This document shows, piece after piece, positions 1-9,426 of a stretch of DNA of 64,000 nt. The translations under genes were made by a program, and so were the position numbers. Source of the stretch: Pseudenterobacter timonensis (lineage in GTDB: Bacteria > Pseudomonadota > Gammaproteobacteria > Enterobacterales > Enterobacteriaceae). The stretch spans positions 124,001 through 188,000 of the forward strand of contig NZ_FCOP01000012.1 in the NCBI RefSeq assembly GCF_900021175.1, read 5' to 3'. Within the stretch, counting starts at the first letter, position 1; each line of letters starts with the position of its first letter. The notes beneath the pieces are model-generated. The model was not told the DNA's origin and ran no database searches. It saw only the letters and a list, made by a program, of their open reading frames with translations.

Positions 1-512
1 ACTTTCTCGTCACCGTTTTCATAGTTCAGCGCTTTCAGATCGATATCCGAGCGGGTATCGCCGCCATAGGTGATACGGGTATTGGCCTCAAAGGGGGATT
101 GGCCTTTGGCTAAATCAAAGAGCGGTTTTGACGCCTCGGTATTTACCAGGGTGGTATTCACCGATGCCATAGAGGGGATCAGGTTGAATTTTTTCAGCTG
201 CGCCAGCGGGAAGGGACCATGATCGACCACTTCGTTCAATACCACGCTCTGCCCCGGCTTCAGCCAGCCCTCCTGGCTGCCGGCGACCGATTTCACCACC
301 AACTGCAGGTGGCTGCGGAACACGCCGCGCTGATAGTTCTGATAGCTCAGCTCCAGGCCCGCCTCTGGCGCGGTGCGTTTCATCTCGCTATTCGCCTGGG
401 CCACCATTTCCGCCATGCGGGTTTCCAGTTGTTTACCGGTAAACCAGGCCGCACCTGTCCATACCACGCCTAAGGCGACAATTACGCTAACCGCTACGAC
501 AGACTTTTTCAT
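1..512 (-). CDS. ydgA: YdgA family protein (DUF945), 3' part outside the window
   Basis: The first 170 codons of a gene read leftwards and cut by the window edge. The product begins MKKSVVAVSVIVALGVVWTG, a single N-terminal hydrophobic segment that is either a signal anchor or an uncleaved signal, followed by a hydrophilic, presumably periplasmic domain. The N-terminus and the position beside manA match E. coli YdgA, an inner-membrane-anchored protein of the DUF945 family whose function is not settled. A second in-frame ATG lies directly upstream (513-515); I take 512 because it gives the family N-terminus. The gene follows manA in the same direction with a hairpin between them. Confidence 0.9.
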   Translation of the reverse strand, partial: MKKSVVAVSVIVALGVVWTGAAWFTGKQLETRMAEMVAQANSEMKRTAPEAGLELSYQNYQRGVFRSHLQLVVKSVAGSQEGWLKPGQSVVLNEVVDHGPFPLAQLKKFNLIPSMASVNTTLVNTEASKPLFDLAKGQSPFEANTRITYGGDTRSDIDLKALNYENGDEK

Positions 513-530
513 CATGTTTATCCATAAAAT

Positions 531-553
531 GAAACAGGCGGTCAGACCGCCTG
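531..553 (-). terminator. Hairpin between manA and ydgA
   Basis: A perfect 9-base inverted repeat (CAGGCGGTC and GACCGCCTG, one base between) is followed on the minus strand by the moderately T-rich stretch TTTCATTTTA. It could terminate or attenuate manA transcription ahead of ydgA. The T-run is interrupted, so efficiency is uncertain. Confidence 0.5.
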
Positions 554-611
554 GAGGAGTAAAAAGGCTATGAATAGCTTAGCAAAAGTTGCTGTAAAAT
601 TCAGTAGATGA

Positions 612-1784
612 CTAAATCTTGTTAAAAACTCTGGCCAGGCGGCCCGTACCGCTTACAGTCACCGGCGACTCGTCCGCGCCAATAAATGCCGATTCACCCG
701 CTTTCAGCTGCAGCCGGGTGTCATTCTTGCTGAGCGTGGCTTCGCCTTCCACACAAAAGAGAATAGCCGCGCTCGTCTGCGCCAGAGATTCTTCTTTATC
801 GGAGAGCTGATGCAGGGAGAAGGCAAAATCGGCCACCGGAATCGGAAAGTCGAGTTCTGCACCGTTCTGCACCGGCTGGGTGAGCAGCTCGCTGGCGGGT
901 TTCGCTTCAAATTTCACGTTAGCGACCAGCTCCGGAATATCGATATATTTCGGCGTCAGGCCGGCGCGCAGTACGTTGTCGGAGTTGGCCATTACCTCCA
1001 GCGCCACCCCCTGCAGATAGGCGTGCGGCGTTTCGGCAAAGAGGAACATCGCCTCGCCGGGATTGAGCTTCACCACGTTCAGCAGCAGCGGCGAGAAGAG
1101 ACCGCTGTCGTCCGGGTAGAACTTCGCGATCAGGCGAATGGTCTCCCACGGCTCGCCCGTCTCTTTATCCAGCGCCGCCTGGAGGATCGCCAGCGCGCGG
1201 GATTTCTCTTCCCCCTGCATGTTGAGCAGGCTGGCAAAGAGCTGGCTTAAACGTTCCGCATTCGGATTTTCGAGGAAATGGGCGATCGCCTGATGCGCTC
1301 CGGCCACCGGCTGCAGCAGGGAGACAATCTGCGAAAACTCGCGGAAAGCGTTCATCGCCAGGAAGGGAGTCAGCGCAAAGACCAGCTCCGGCTTATGGTT
1401 GGGATCTTTATAGTTACGCTCTGCGGCATCCAGCGGGATACCCGCCGCGTTCTCTTTGGCAAAGCCGATTTCGGAGGCTTTTTTATTCGGATGGACCTGG
1501 ATAGAGAGCGGCTGATCGGCGCAAAGCACCTTGAACAGAAACGGCAGTTCCCCGAAACGCTCCGCGACCTGCGCGCCAAGCAGACGGGTTTTATCTGCCT
1601 CGATCGCTTCGCGCAAAGAGCGCTCGCCGCTGGCATCGGTAATCTTTGAGCTGCTCTTCGGGTGAGCGCCCATCCACAGCTCCGCCATCGGCAGCTGGTC
1701 CGGATTGGCGATCCCGTAGAGTTCCGTTAACGCAGTTTGACTTCCCCAGGCGTAGTTCTGCACTGAGTTAATGAGTTTTTGCAT
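612..1784 (-). CDS. manA: Mannose-6-phosphate isomerase, class I
   Basis: Interconverts mannose 6-phosphate and fructose 6-phosphate, linking mannose use and GDP-mannose supply to glycolysis; cytoplasmic and zinc-dependent. The 390-residue product starts MQKLINSVQNYAWGSQ, like the E. coli enzyme (391 aa). The zinc-site motif QVHPNK is at residues 96-101 and a further ligand Glu is at about 133 in KPE. The frame is open two codons further upstream, but the ATG at 1784 has an AGGG ribosome-binding sequence about 7 bases ahead and gives the family start. Divergent from fumA across about 200 bases. Confidence 0.97.
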   Translation of the reverse strand: MQKLINSVQNYAWGSQTALTELYGIANPDQLPMAELWMGAHPKSSSKITDASGERSLREAIEADKTRLLGAQVAERFGELPFLFKVLCADQPLSIQVHPNKKASEIGFAKENAAGIPLDAAERNYKDPNHKPELVFALTPFLAMNAFREFSQIVSLLQPVAGAHQAIAHFLENPNAERLSQLFASLLNMQGEEKSRALAILQAALDKETGEPWETIRLIAKFYPDDSGLFSPLLLNVVKLNPGEAMFLFAETPHAYLQGVALEVMANSDNVLRAGLTPKYIDIPELVANVKFEAKPASELLTQPVQNGAELDFPIPVADFAFSLHQLSDKEESLAQTSAAILFCVEGEATLSKNDTRLQLKAGESAFIGADESPVTVSGTGRLARVFNKI

Positions 1785-1983
1785 TATCAAGCCCTGTTTT
1801 CAATGTGGAATAAACTGCGGGTATTAAAGCAATAAACCGGGCGGAAGTAACCTGCGCATGCAAAAAGTCGTACTTGTCTCAGTTTTTGTTAAAAAATTGT
1901 GTAGGATATGCTGACTCGCTTTTAAGCAGGGCAACGGAACATCTGCCTGAACAGAAATCAGCAATGTCGTAAGTGAGAGAACA

Positions 1984-3630
1984 ATGTCAAATAAACCCTT
2001 TCATTATCAGGATCCTTTTCCGCTGGCGAAGGATCGCACCGAATACTATCTGCTAACCCGTGACCACGTCTCTGTCTCTGAATTTGAAGGTCAGCCGATC
2101 CTCAAGGTTGAGCCGCAGGCGCTTACCTTACTGGCGCAGCACGCCTTCCACGACGCCTCCTTCATGCTGCGCCCGGCGCACCAGCAGCAGGTAGCGGATA
2201 TCCTCAGCGACCCGCAGGCGAGCGAAAACGACAAATATGTGGCGCTGCAGTTCCTGCGTAACTCCGATATCGCCGCGAAAGGCATTCTGCCTACCTGCCA
2301 GGATACCGGCACCGCCATCATTATGGGTAAAAAAGGCCAGCGCGTCTGGACCGGCGGCGGCGATGAAGCGGCGCTGGCGCAGGGGGTCTATAACACCTAC
2401 ACCCAGGATAACCTGCGCTATTCGCAGAATGCGCCGCTGGATATGTACAAAGAGGTGAATACCGGCACCAACCTGCCGGCGCAGATCGATCTCTACAGCG
2501 TTGACGGTGAGGAGTACAAATTCCTCTGTATCGCCAAGGGGGGCGGCTCGGCAAACAAAACCTACCTCTGGCAGGAGACGAAGGCGCTGCTCACCCCGGG
2601 TAAGCTGAAAAACTACCTGGTAGAGAAGATGCGCACCCTCGGTACCGCAGCCTGCCCGCCATACCATATCGCTTTTGTCATCGGCGGCACCTCGGCGGAA
2701 AGCACCCTTAAGACCGTCAAGCTCGCCTCGACCAAATACTATGACGAACTGCCGACCGAAGGGAATGAGCACGGCCAGGCCTTCCGCGATCTGCAGCTTG
2801 AGCAGGAATTGCTGGTGGAGGCGCAAAACCTCGGTCTTGGCGCGCAGTTTGGCGGGAAATATTTCGCTCACGATATCCGCGTGATCCGCCTGCCGCGTCA
2901 CGGCGCCTCCTGTCCGGTGGGGATGGGGGTCTCCTGTTCTGCGGATCGTAACATCAAGGCGAAGATCAACCGCGACGGCATCTGGATCGAAAAGCTGGAG
3001 GATAATCCCGGCAAATATATCCCGGAAGCGCTGCGCAAGGCGGGCGAGGGCGAGGCGGTACGCGTTGACCTGAACCGGCCGATGAGCGAGATCCTGGCAC
3101 AACTTTCGCAATATCCGGTCTCTACCCGCCTGTCGCTGAACGGCACCATTATCGTCGGGCGCGATATCGCCCACGCGAAGCTGAAAGAGCGGCTGGATAA
3201 TGGCGAAGGGCTGCCGCAGTACATCAAGGATCACCCGATCTATTACGCCGGTCCGGCTAAAACACCGGAAGGCTATGCCTCCGGCTCGTTAGGCCCCACC
3301 ACCGCCGGGCGCATGGACTCCTACGTCGATCAGCTGCAGGCTAACGGCGGCAGCATGATTATGCTGGCAAAAGGCAACCGCAGCCAGCAGGTGACGGATG
3401 CCTGCCATAAGCATGGCGGCTTCTATCTGGGCAGCATCGGCGGCCCGGCGGCGGTACTGGCGCAGGGCAGCATTAAGAGCCTGGAGTGTGTGGAGTACCC
3501 GGAGCTGGGTATGGAAGCTATCTGGAAAATCGAAGTGGAAGATTTCCCGGCCTTTATCCTGGTGGATGACAAGGGGAACGACTTCTTCAAACAGATCCAG
3601 TCCTCTCAGTGCTCGGCATGTGTGAAGTAA
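1984..3630 (+). CDS. fumA: Fumarate hydratase class I (4Fe-4S, oxygen-labile)
   Basis: Hydrates fumarate to L-malate in the TCA cycle. The 548-residue product matches the length of E. coli FumA and is nearly collinear with it. Recognisable segments are the N-terminal MSNKPFHYQ, the cysteine-containing [19 protein letters not shown] and [13 protein letters not shown] regions that carry the three cluster-binding cysteines, and the C-terminal swivelling domain with GPTTAGRMD. FumB is almost indistinguishable by sequence, but adjacency to fumC and manA supports fumA. A REP-like hairpin separates it from fumC. Confidence 0.96.
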   Translation: MSNKPFHYQDPFPLAKDRTEYYLLTRDHVSVSEFEGQPILKVEPQALTLLAQHAFHDASFMLRPAHQQQVADILSDPQASENDKYVALQFLRNSDIAAKGILPTCQDTGTAIIMGKKGQRVWTGGGDEAALAQGVYNTYTQDNLRYSQNAPLDMYKEVNTGTNLPAQIDLYSVDGEEYKFLCIAKGGGSANKTYLWQETKALLTPGKLKNYLVEKMRTLGTAACPPYHIAFVIGGTSAESTLKTVKLASTKYYDELPTEGNEHGQAFRDLQLEQELLVEAQNLGLGAQFGGKYFAHDIRVIRLPRHGASCPVGMGVSCSADRNIKAKINRDGIWIEKLEDNPGKYIPEALRKAGEGEAVRVDLNRPMSEILAQLSQYPVSTRLSLNGTIIVGRDIAHAKLKERLDNGEGLPQYIKDHPIYYAGPAKTPEGYASGSLGPTTAGRMDSYVDQLQANGGSMIMLAKGNRSQQVTDACHKHGGFYLGSIGGPAAVLAQGSIKSLECVEYPELGMEAIWKIEVEDFPAFILVDDKGNDFFKQIQSSQCSACVK

Positions 3631-3638
3631 GATAAAAA

Positions 3639-3664
3639 GCCGGGTGGCGCAGCCGCCACCCGAC
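3639..3664. repeat. REP-like palindrome between fumA and fumC
   Basis: A 9-base stem (CGGGTGGCG at 3641-3649, CGCCACCCG at 3654-3662) with a 4-base loop, flanked by GC on the left. The GCCGGGTGGCG composition is typical of enterobacterial repetitive extragenic palindromes. There is no T-run after it, so it may stabilise the fumA mRNA 3' end rather than terminate. It is a single copy; I saw no second unit nearby. Confidence 0.6.
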
Positions 3665-3766
3665 ATAGCAAGAGCGCACAAAGCGCCATGCAGTAATGTA
3701 TAAGCCATCAATACTTATCTCTTTAACGTGTGAGCAACCCCCTTCATTGTTATCAAGGAGAAAGTA

Positions 3767-5161
3767 ATGACCACGGTACGCCAGGAAAAAGATTCTATGG
3801 GCGCCATCGACGTCCCGGCCGATAAGCTCTGGGGAGCGCAAACCCAGCGCTCGCTGGAACATTTTCGTATTTCTACCGAGAAAATGCCCGTCGCGCTGAT
3901 CCACGCGCTGGCCCTGACCAAACGCGCCGCCGCGCAGGTGAACCTCGATTTGGGGCTGCTCGAGGCGGATAAAGCCCGCGCCATCATTAACGCCGCCGAT
4001 GAGGTGCTGGCGGGAAAACATCCTGAGGAATTTCCTCTCGCCATCTGGCAGACCGGTTCCGGCACCCAGAGCAATATGAACATGAACGAGGTGCTGGCCA
4101 ACCGCGCCAGCGAACTGCTGGGCGGCGAGCGGGGAATGGGGCGCAAGGTGCACCCCAACGACGATGTGAACAAGAGCCAGAGCTCCAACGACGTCTTTCC
4201 AACCGCCATGCACGTTGCGGCGGTGATTGCCCTGCGCGAAGCGCTTATTCCTGAGCTAAAGGTATTGCAGCAGACCCTGCAGGAGAAAGCGGAGGCCTTC
4301 CGCGATATCGTGAAAATTGGCCGCACCCATCTGCAGGACGCCACGCCGCTCACCCTCGGCCAGGAGATTTCCGGCTGGGTGGCGATGCTGGAGCACAATC
4401 TGAAGCATATCGACCAGAGCCTGCCGCACCTGACGGAACTGGCGCTCGGCGGTACGGCGGTGGGGACCGGGTTAAACACCCATCCGGAGTATGCGGTCCG
4501 TGTGGCAGAGGCGCTGGCAAACATCACCGGGCAGCCGTTTGTGACCGCGCCAAACAAATTCGAGGCGCTGGCGACCTGCGATGCGCTGGTACATGCTCAC
4601 GGGGCGCTGAAGGGGCTGGCAGCGTCGCTGATGAAAATCGCCAACGACGTGCGCTGGCTGGCATCCGGTCCGCGCTGCGGCATCGGGGAGATCGCTATCC
4701 CGGAAAATGAGCCGGGCAGCTCTATTATGCCGGGCAAGGTTAACCCTACCCAGTGCGAAGCGATGACCATGCTCTGCTGTCAGGTCATGGGCAACGACGT
4801 GGCGGTCAATATGGGCGGCGCCTCCGGTAACTTTGAACTCAACGTCTATCGCCCGATGGTGATCCACAACTTCTTACAGTCGGTGCGCCTGCTGGCGGAC
4901 GGGATGGCGAGTTTTAACGAACACTGCGCGGTCGGTATCGAACCGAATCGTGAGCGCATCAGCCAGCTGCTGAACGAGTCGCTGATGCTGGTCACCGCCC
5001 TGAATACCCATATCGGCTATGACAGGGCGGCGGAAATTGCCAAAAAAGCCCACAAGGAGGGGCTGACGCTGAAGGCCTCGGCGCTGGCGCTGGGCTATCT
5101 CACCGAAGCGGAATTTGACAGCTGGGTGAGGCCGGAAGCGATGGTCGGCACGCTGAAATAG
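3767..5161 (+). CDS. fumC: Fumarate hydratase class II (iron-free, stable)
   Basis: Same reaction as FumA but by the iron-independent aspartase/fumarase superfamily enzyme, used under oxidative or iron-limiting conditions in E. coli. The product has 464 residues against 467 in E. coli. The superfamily signature [10 protein letters not shown] is at residues 317-326, with the catalytic Ser318, and [11 protein letters not shown] (His188) supplies the other active-site region. A clear AAGGAG sequence precedes the ATG. The gene probably has its own promoter in the 136-base gap after fumA, as in E. coli where SoxS/MarA act there; I did not find a convincing operator. Its stop codon directly abuts the stop of the convergent tus gene. 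Confidence 0.97.
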   Translation: MTTVRQEKDSMGAIDVPADKLWGAQTQRSLEHFRISTEKMPVALIHALALTKRAAAQVNLDLGLLEADKARAIINAADEVLAGKHPEEFPLAIWQTGSGTQSNMNMNEVLANRASELLGGERGMGRKVHPNDDVNKSQSSNDVFPTAMHVAAVIALREALIPELKVLQQTLQEKAEAFRDIVKIGRTHLQDATPLTLGQEISGWVAMLEHNLKHIDQSLPHLTELALGGTAVGTGLNTHPEYAVRVAEALANITGQPFVTAPNKFEALATCDALVHAHGALKGLAASLMKIANDVRWLASGPRCGIGEIAIPENEPGSSIMPGKVNPTQCEAMTMLCCQVMGNDVAVNMGGASGNFELNVYRPMVIHNFLQSVRLLADGMASFNEHCAVGIEPNRERISQLLNESLMLVTALNTHIGYDRAAEIAKKAHKEGLTLKASALALGYLTEAEFDSWVRPEAMVGTLK

Positions 5162-6091
5162 TCACTCTGCCACGTAGAGGTGCAGCCGCGGAATAATCGG
5201 CCGCAGCGGCTGCGCCTGTGGCTTATAGCGGTGCTGAATATTTTCCGCATCGTAATTGAGCAGTTCGCCGATATCGGGAATAACCGCGCCCTGATCCGCC
5301 TCGTAGAGCGCAATAAGCGGCGTGGGACAGGCGTACTGCACCTGCTTTTGCTGCCCCGAATACCAGACGCGGGCCACTGGCTGCACCTTCACGGGCCGCT
5401 TGATCTTGAGCCGGGTTCCCTCCGGCAGGGCGGCAATCTGCTGATATTCCGCCTCCAGCCGCTCGATCCACTGTTCACGCGACCAGGGCGCGACGGCGCG
5501 CGGCGCCTTCAGGCTTTTTTCCAGCATCGCCAGCACCTCGTCGCGGGTCAGATTCTTGATGATGTGCTTATTGGCCCAGCCAAAGCGCAGCGTGGCGGGA
5601 TGGCGCAGCACCGTCAGCGTGCGGTAGGCGTTAAGCGTGATAAGCCCCGGCAGCTGGCGGTGTACCCACTCAAAACGGGCCGCGGGGGGCAGGCCGGACT
5701 CTTCGGTAACGATCTTCTCAAATTCCGCCTTAAGCGTGTTGATCCGCGCGATCTGCGCCTCCAGCTGCTCGCGCGTGGCGACGTCACACTGCAGGCAGAT
5801 GACCCCCGGCAGACGCACGGCGGCTTTGCTGCTGCGGTTTTCCGACTGCTGCTGGATAAAGAGGTGGCGGTAATGTTGCAGGGTTAAAGCCAGCGCTTCG
5901 CGGCTCAGATGCTGTTTAACCTCGATGGTGTTCAGCGGATCGTGCTCCGCCCCCTTAACCACCTCCGGCAGCGTGAAGACGCGCGCGGCCAGCAGACGAC
6001 AGCGCTGAAGCGCGTCGGACAGACCAGCCAGCTCCTGTTCCATCTCCCTGAAGGTGGAGTTTAAGCGTTCAATAAGATCGTAAGCGGCCAT
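5162..6091 (-). CDS. tus: Tus, DNA replication terminus site-binding protein
   Basis: Binds Ter sites as a monomer and stops DnaB helicase from one side, forming the replication fork trap. The 309-residue product aligns with E. coli Tus along its whole length, for example [32 protein letters not shown] and [16 protein letters not shown]. His144 (in EWVH), which contributes to the locked Tus-Ter complex in E. coli, is at the same position here. A Ter site lies a few bases upstream of the start codon, so the gene should be autorepressed as in E. coli. Its stop is adjacent to that of fumC. Confidence 0.98.
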   Translation of the reverse strand: MAAYDLIERLNSTFREMEQELAGLSDALQRCRLLAARVFTLPEVVKGAEHDPLNTIEVKQHLSREALALTLQHYRHLFIQQQSENRSSKAAVRLPGVICLQCDVATREQLEAQIARINTLKAEFEKIVTEESGLPPAARFEWVHRQLPGLITLNAYRTLTVLRHPATLRFGWANKHIIKNLTRDEVLAMLEKSLKAPRAVAPWSREQWIERLEAEYQQIAALPEGTRLKIKRPVKVQPVARVWYSGQQKQVQYACPTPLIALYEADQGAVIPDIGELLNYDAENIQHRYKPQAQPLRPIIPRLHLYVAE

Positions 6092-6099
6092 AGCACACC

Positions 6100-6121
6100 T
6101 TTTAGTTACAACATACTTAAT
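6100..6121 (-). promoter_or_regulatory. Ter site (TerB-like) upstream of tus
   Basis: The minus strand reads TTAAGTATGTTGTAACTAAA, matching the core AGTATGTTGTAACTAA of E. coli TerB. It sits in the tus leader exactly as TerB does in E. coli, so it should both block forks and repress tus. By the E. coli geometry the blocking face is on the right, so forks moving from high to low window coordinates are arrested. Confidence 0.95.
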
Positions 6122-6168
6122 TTATAGCACGCTTTTGCGAACCAGACCATCCTGCCACCACAAAAAGG

Positions 6169-7467
6169 TCAGGCAGGGGAAGGGAGGGCGATCTGATGAT
6201 AAACCGGCCAGCTAAAGCAAAATCGCGCCCCGCCGGAGGCGCTCTCTTCACAGCTCACCCTGCCGCCCATCGCCTGGGCGATGGAATGGACAATAGCCAG
6301 CCCCAGCCCGCATCCGCCGGTGGCGCGGTCGCGGCTGGGATCGAGACGCACGAATGGCTCAAACACTCGCTGACGCTCTGACGGGGCGATACCGGGGCCG
6401 TCATCTTCCACCCAAAGCGTTGCCTGCGCCCCTTCAAGACCCAGGCCGATATGCAGGGTTTGTTCGCTGTAGCGCAGGGCGTTATTCACCAGATTATCCA
6501 GCACACGCTCCATCAGCCGCATATCCAGCGCACCGTAGTCGCCGGGCTGCGTCTGCAGCCGCAGCGTGCGCTGTGGATTGACGCTCTGGACGTCATCAAT
6601 GTAGCTCTGCAGCCAGGCGGGTAAATGGGGGGTGCTGAGCTTCAGTTCGTTTTGCGGGCGGTCGAGTCGGGCGTAGGTCAGCAGCTCCTCAATCAGCGCT
6701 TCCAGCTGGCCAATATCGCGATTCAGCGCCTGGGATTCTGCTTCGCTCAGATTCTCGCTCATCTCCAGCCGGTAGCGCAGGCGTACCAGTGGGGTGCGCA
6801 GTTCGTGGGCGATGCCGTCTATTAGCTGCTTCTTGCTGGCGATTAGCGCATTGATATTATCCGCCATCTGGTTAAACGCCACGCCGAGTCGTTTGAAGCT
6901 GGAGCCGCTGTCAAAATGTATGCGTTCGTTGAGATTGCCCTCGCCAAAGCGCTGGGCGGCGGCCTCGAGCCGTAGCATCTCCTGCCAGTGCGGTCGCATC
7001 CAGATAAATACCGGCAGCGCCAGTGAGATAGCGATAAAACCGAGGAGTGCCATATCCAGCAGCCGCATCTGGTGCAAAAAATAGAGATAGGGGACCGGGC
7101 CGACGGCCAGGACGTAATGGCTGCGCGGAATACGCTGGATAAAGGTGTATTTCTCATCCAGCGCCACGATCTCCCCGGCGCGCAGGCGCTGCATGGTCGG
7201 CGCGTCGAGAGCAAACTTCTTCAGCGGCTCGATACGCAGGTCAAACGACAGGTTCAAATCAAGCTCTTTTAAGGTCCGCGCCCAATCGTGGGGCGGGATC
7301 TCCCGCAGCTCGCTGCGCATCAGGTAGAGCGAGCTTTTCATCAAATCGTCAAGAGACTGCCGTCCGGCACGTTCGGCGGTAAATTTGTAGACCAGCCCGA
7401 CCAGCATGGTCATCACCAGGAAGCAGGCGAACAGCAGCAGATAAAACTGCACGAACAGCTTTTTCAT
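6169..7467 (-). CDS. rstB: Sensor histidine kinase RstB
   Basis: Inner-membrane sensor kinase paired with RstA. The 432-residue product has a transmembrane segment at about 5-27, a short periplasmic domain, a second transmembrane segment at about 135-157, a HAMP linker (about 160-210), the H-box GIAHELRTPL with phospho-acceptor His221, and an ATPase domain with the N-box LDNLVNNALRYS, DDGPGIA and GCGLGLAI. Length and sequence agree with E. coli RstB (433 aa). It lies 18 bases downstream of rstA. In E. coli the pair belongs to the PhoPQ regulon and affects acid response and capsule or biofilm genes; that is family knowledge, not visible here. Confidence 0.96.
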   Translation of the reverse strand: MKKLFVQFYLLLFACFLVMTMLVGLVYKFTAERAGRQSLDDLMKSSLYLMRSELREIPPHDWARTLKELDLNLSFDLRIEPLKKFALDAPTMQRLRAGEIVALDEKYTFIQRIPRSHYVLAVGPVPYLYFLHQMRLLDMALLGFIAISLALPVFIWMRPHWQEMLRLEAAAQRFGEGNLNERIHFDSGSSFKRLGVAFNQMADNINALIASKKQLIDGIAHELRTPLVRLRYRLEMSENLSEAESQALNRDIGQLEALIEELLTYARLDRPQNELKLSTPHLPAWLQSYIDDVQSVNPQRTLRLQTQPGDYGALDMRLMERVLDNLVNNALRYSEQTLHIGLGLEGAQATLWVEDDGPGIAPSERQRVFEPFVRLDPSRDRATGGCGLGLAIVHSIAQAMGGRVSCEESASGGARFCFSWPVYHQIALPSPA

Positions 7468-7485
7468 AAAGGTATCCGTTAGCGA

Positions 7486-8202
7486 TTAGCTTTCCCAGGC
7501 GTGGGGGGCGAAAAGGTAGCCTTTATTGCGCACCGTCTTAATGCGAAACGGCTCCGTGGCGTTATCGAGCAGCTTTTTACGCAGGCGTGAAATCGCCACG
7601 TCCACGCTGCGATCGAGACCGTCATAGCTCACGCCGCGCAGGTTTTTCAGCAGGGCGTCGCGATCCATGATCTGTCCGGCGTGGGTGGCAAGCTCCCAGA
7701 GAAGATCGAAATCGGCGGTGGAGAGCGACACTTCCGCACCGCCCAGCATCACCTGCCGGTTGACAGGATCGATAGACAAGGTACCGAAGGTCATCACCTT
7801 ATGCGGCGTCAGTGCCGGAGCGAACGCTTCGCCGCTGGCGGCGGCGTGCTGGCGCAGGTGCAGACGCAGGCGCGCAAGCAGCACGGCGGGGGGCGTAGTT
7901 TTAAGAATGTAGTCGTTCGCGCCCATCTCAAGCGAGAGGATGTGGTTCATATCGCTGTCGAGGGAGGTCAGGAGCACTATCGGGCCATTCCACTGGGCAC
8001 GGAGGTCGCGACAGAGGGTCATGCCATCCTTGCCGGGCAGCATGATGTCCAGTAGCACCAGATCCGGCTGTTCGCACATAATCACCGCTTGCGCGCGGTC
8101 GCCGCGCGGCTCCACGATGACCTCCATATCATGCCTGCCCAGATAGGCGGCAATCAGCTGGCCAACTTCAGGTTCATCCTCAACAAAAACGATCTTGTTC
8201 AT
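7486..8202 (-). CDS. rstA: Response regulator RstA (OmpR family)
   Basis: Cytoplasmic DNA-binding response regulator. The 238-residue product has a receiver domain with acidic residues near 9-10, phospho-acceptor Asp52 in LVLLDIMLPGKDG and the conserved Lys near 102, followed by an OmpR/PhoB winged helix ending in IKTVRNKGYLF. The open frame continues 12 codons upstream, but the ATG at 8202 yields the family start MNKIVFVEDE. It is transcribed together with rstB and is divergent from ydgC. Confidence 0.95.
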   Translation of the reverse strand: MNKIVFVEDEPEVGQLIAAYLGRHDMEVIVEPRGDRAQAVIMCEQPDLVLLDIMLPGKDGMTLCRDLRAQWNGPIVLLTSLDSDMNHILSLEMGANDYILKTTPPAVLLARLRLHLRQHAAASGEAFAPALTPHKVMTFGTLSIDPVNRQVMLGGAEVSLSTADFDLLWELATHAGQIMDRDALLKNLRGVSYDGLDRSVDVAISRLRKKLLDNATEPFRIKTVRNKGYLFAPHAWES

Positions 8203-8331
8203 AGTGCTACTGTATTTGTAAAAAACGCCAACATACACCCTCTGACCTAAACCTTACATTAATCTTTTTTAAATCGGGCCGGGTTCCGTTATGCTGTGCG
8301 GAATTGTTATTTAGTTGTTACAGGGAAAAGC

Positions 8332-8667
8332 ATGGGGCTGCTGCTCAAAGCTGCGCTGGGTGCGCTGGTTGTCTTGTTGATTGGCATACTGGCAAAGACA
8401 AAAAATTACTATATCGCCGGGCTGATCCCGCTTTTTCCGACGTTTGCTCTTATCGCCCACTATATCGTCGCCTCTGAACGCGGCATTGAGGCGCTGCGCG
8501 CCACGATTGTCTTCGGAATGTGGTCAATTATTCCCTATTTCCTCTATCTGCTGTCGCTCTGGTATTTTACCGGCTTTCTGCGGCTGCCGGTGGCGCTGGG
8601 CGGAGCGGTGGTCTGCTGGAGCCTCAGCGCCTGGGTGCTCATCTTTTTCTGGAGCCGCTTTCACTAG
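8332..8667 (+). CDS. ydgC: YdgC, GlpM-family inner membrane protein
   Basis: A 111-residue, very hydrophobic protein with four predicted transmembrane helices (about 3-20, 28-46, 58-78 and 86-107), the length of E. coli YdgC. It belongs to the GlpM family, named for a Pseudomonas protein linked to alginate production; its role in enteric bacteria is unknown. The ATG at 8332 follows a good AGGGAA ribosome-binding site, so the 12 upstream open codons are not used. Its TAG stop shares a CTAG with the stop of the convergent folM. Confidence 0.93.
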   Translation: MGLLLKAALGALVVLLIGILAKTKNYYIAGLIPLFPTFALIAHYIVASERGIEALRATIVFGMWSIIPYFLYLLSLWYFTGFLRLPVALGGAVVCWSLSAWVLIFFWSRFH

Positions 8668-9386
8668 CAGAGTGCGCGGCCGCCGTCGACGCCAAAGGTT
8701 CTGCCGGTGACGTAACAGCTGGTCAACAGATAGTCGGTAAGATCGATGATCTCCTTCTCGCCAGGGGCGATTTTCATCAGCGATTTATTCAGCGCCTTCT
8801 GACGATAGTCGGCATCGTCCTCGTCGTTAAACAAAATAAGCGAGGGGGCAATGGCGTTCACTTTCACTTCCGGTGCGAGCTTGCGGGCAAAGGAGCGCGT
8901 CATATTATCCAGCGCCGCCTTGCTGGCCGCATAGGCGATATGTTTCTCGCTGCCGCGCTCCACTACGTAGTCGGTAAAGTGGATGATGTCGCTGGCGGCG
9001 TGGCCGTGCCCGCGCAGCAAATCGCAGAGGGCGTGGTTGAGCAGATAGGGGGCATGGACGTGGATTTGCAGCATGCAGGAGAGCGTATCGCCGGGCGGTG
9101 TGCCCGGTTTTTCCGCCATCCAGGCGCTGGCGTTATGGATAATCGCTCTCAGCCCGCCGGTGATGGATTTAACCTGCTCCGCAAAGGTCAGAATCCCCTC
9201 ATCGTCAGAAAAATCGGCCTGAATGCAGGTCGCCCCTGCCTCTCTTAGCCCCTCAATGGAGGGATACTCGCAGCGATAGCTCGCTATCACAGGCTGCTGT
9301 AGCGAGAGAAAGTGGTGGGCGAGGGCGAGGCCGATACGTCGGCCTGCCCCGGTAATCAGAATCGGGCGTTGCGGCGAATTTCCCAT
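8664..9386 (-). CDS. folM: Dihydromonapterin reductase FolM
   Basis: NADPH-dependent short-chain dehydrogenase that reduces dihydromonapterin to tetrahydromonapterin and has side activity on dihydrofolate. The 240-residue product shows the cofactor motif TGAGRRIG at residues 12-19, the NAS segment at 85-87, the catalytic YxxxK with Tyr152 and Lys156 (YAASK), and the family C-terminus YVTGRTFGVDGG. Length equals E. coli FolM. The TGxxxRRIG pattern separates pteridine reductase-like members from ordinary FabG-type enzymes. It overlaps the end of ydgC by 4 bases. Confidence 0.95.
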   Translation of the reverse strand: MGNSPQRPILITGAGRRIGLALAHHFLSLQQPVIASYRCEYPSIEGLREAGATCIQADFSDDEGILTFAEQVKSITGGLRAIIHNASAWMAEKPGTPPGDTLSCMLQIHVHAPYLLNHALCDLLRGHGHAASDIIHFTDYVVERGSEKHIAYAASKAALDNMTRSFARKLAPEVKVNAIAPSLILFNDEDDADYRQKALNKSLMKIAPGEKEIIDLTDYLLTSCYVTGRTFGVDGGRALC

Positions 9387-9426
9387 TGCGTTCTCCTTTT
9401 TACAGTAACAATGGGAAAGCGGGCGC

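Noticed and set aside
2128-3234. Long open frame (368 codons) antisense to fumA
   Set aside because: It lies wholly within the well-conserved fumA gene; the composition is that of a shadow frame in GC-rich coding DNA and it has no ribosome-binding site.
3631-3766. SoxS/MarA box for fumC
   Set aside because: Expected from E. coli, but no sequence in the gap is close enough to the degenerate consensus to be called by eye.
8203-8290. Possible PhoP box ahead of rstA
   Set aside because: Only one good half-site (GGTTTA on the minus strand) is visible and the second repeat is poor, so I do not annotate it although rstA is PhoP-regulated in E. coli.
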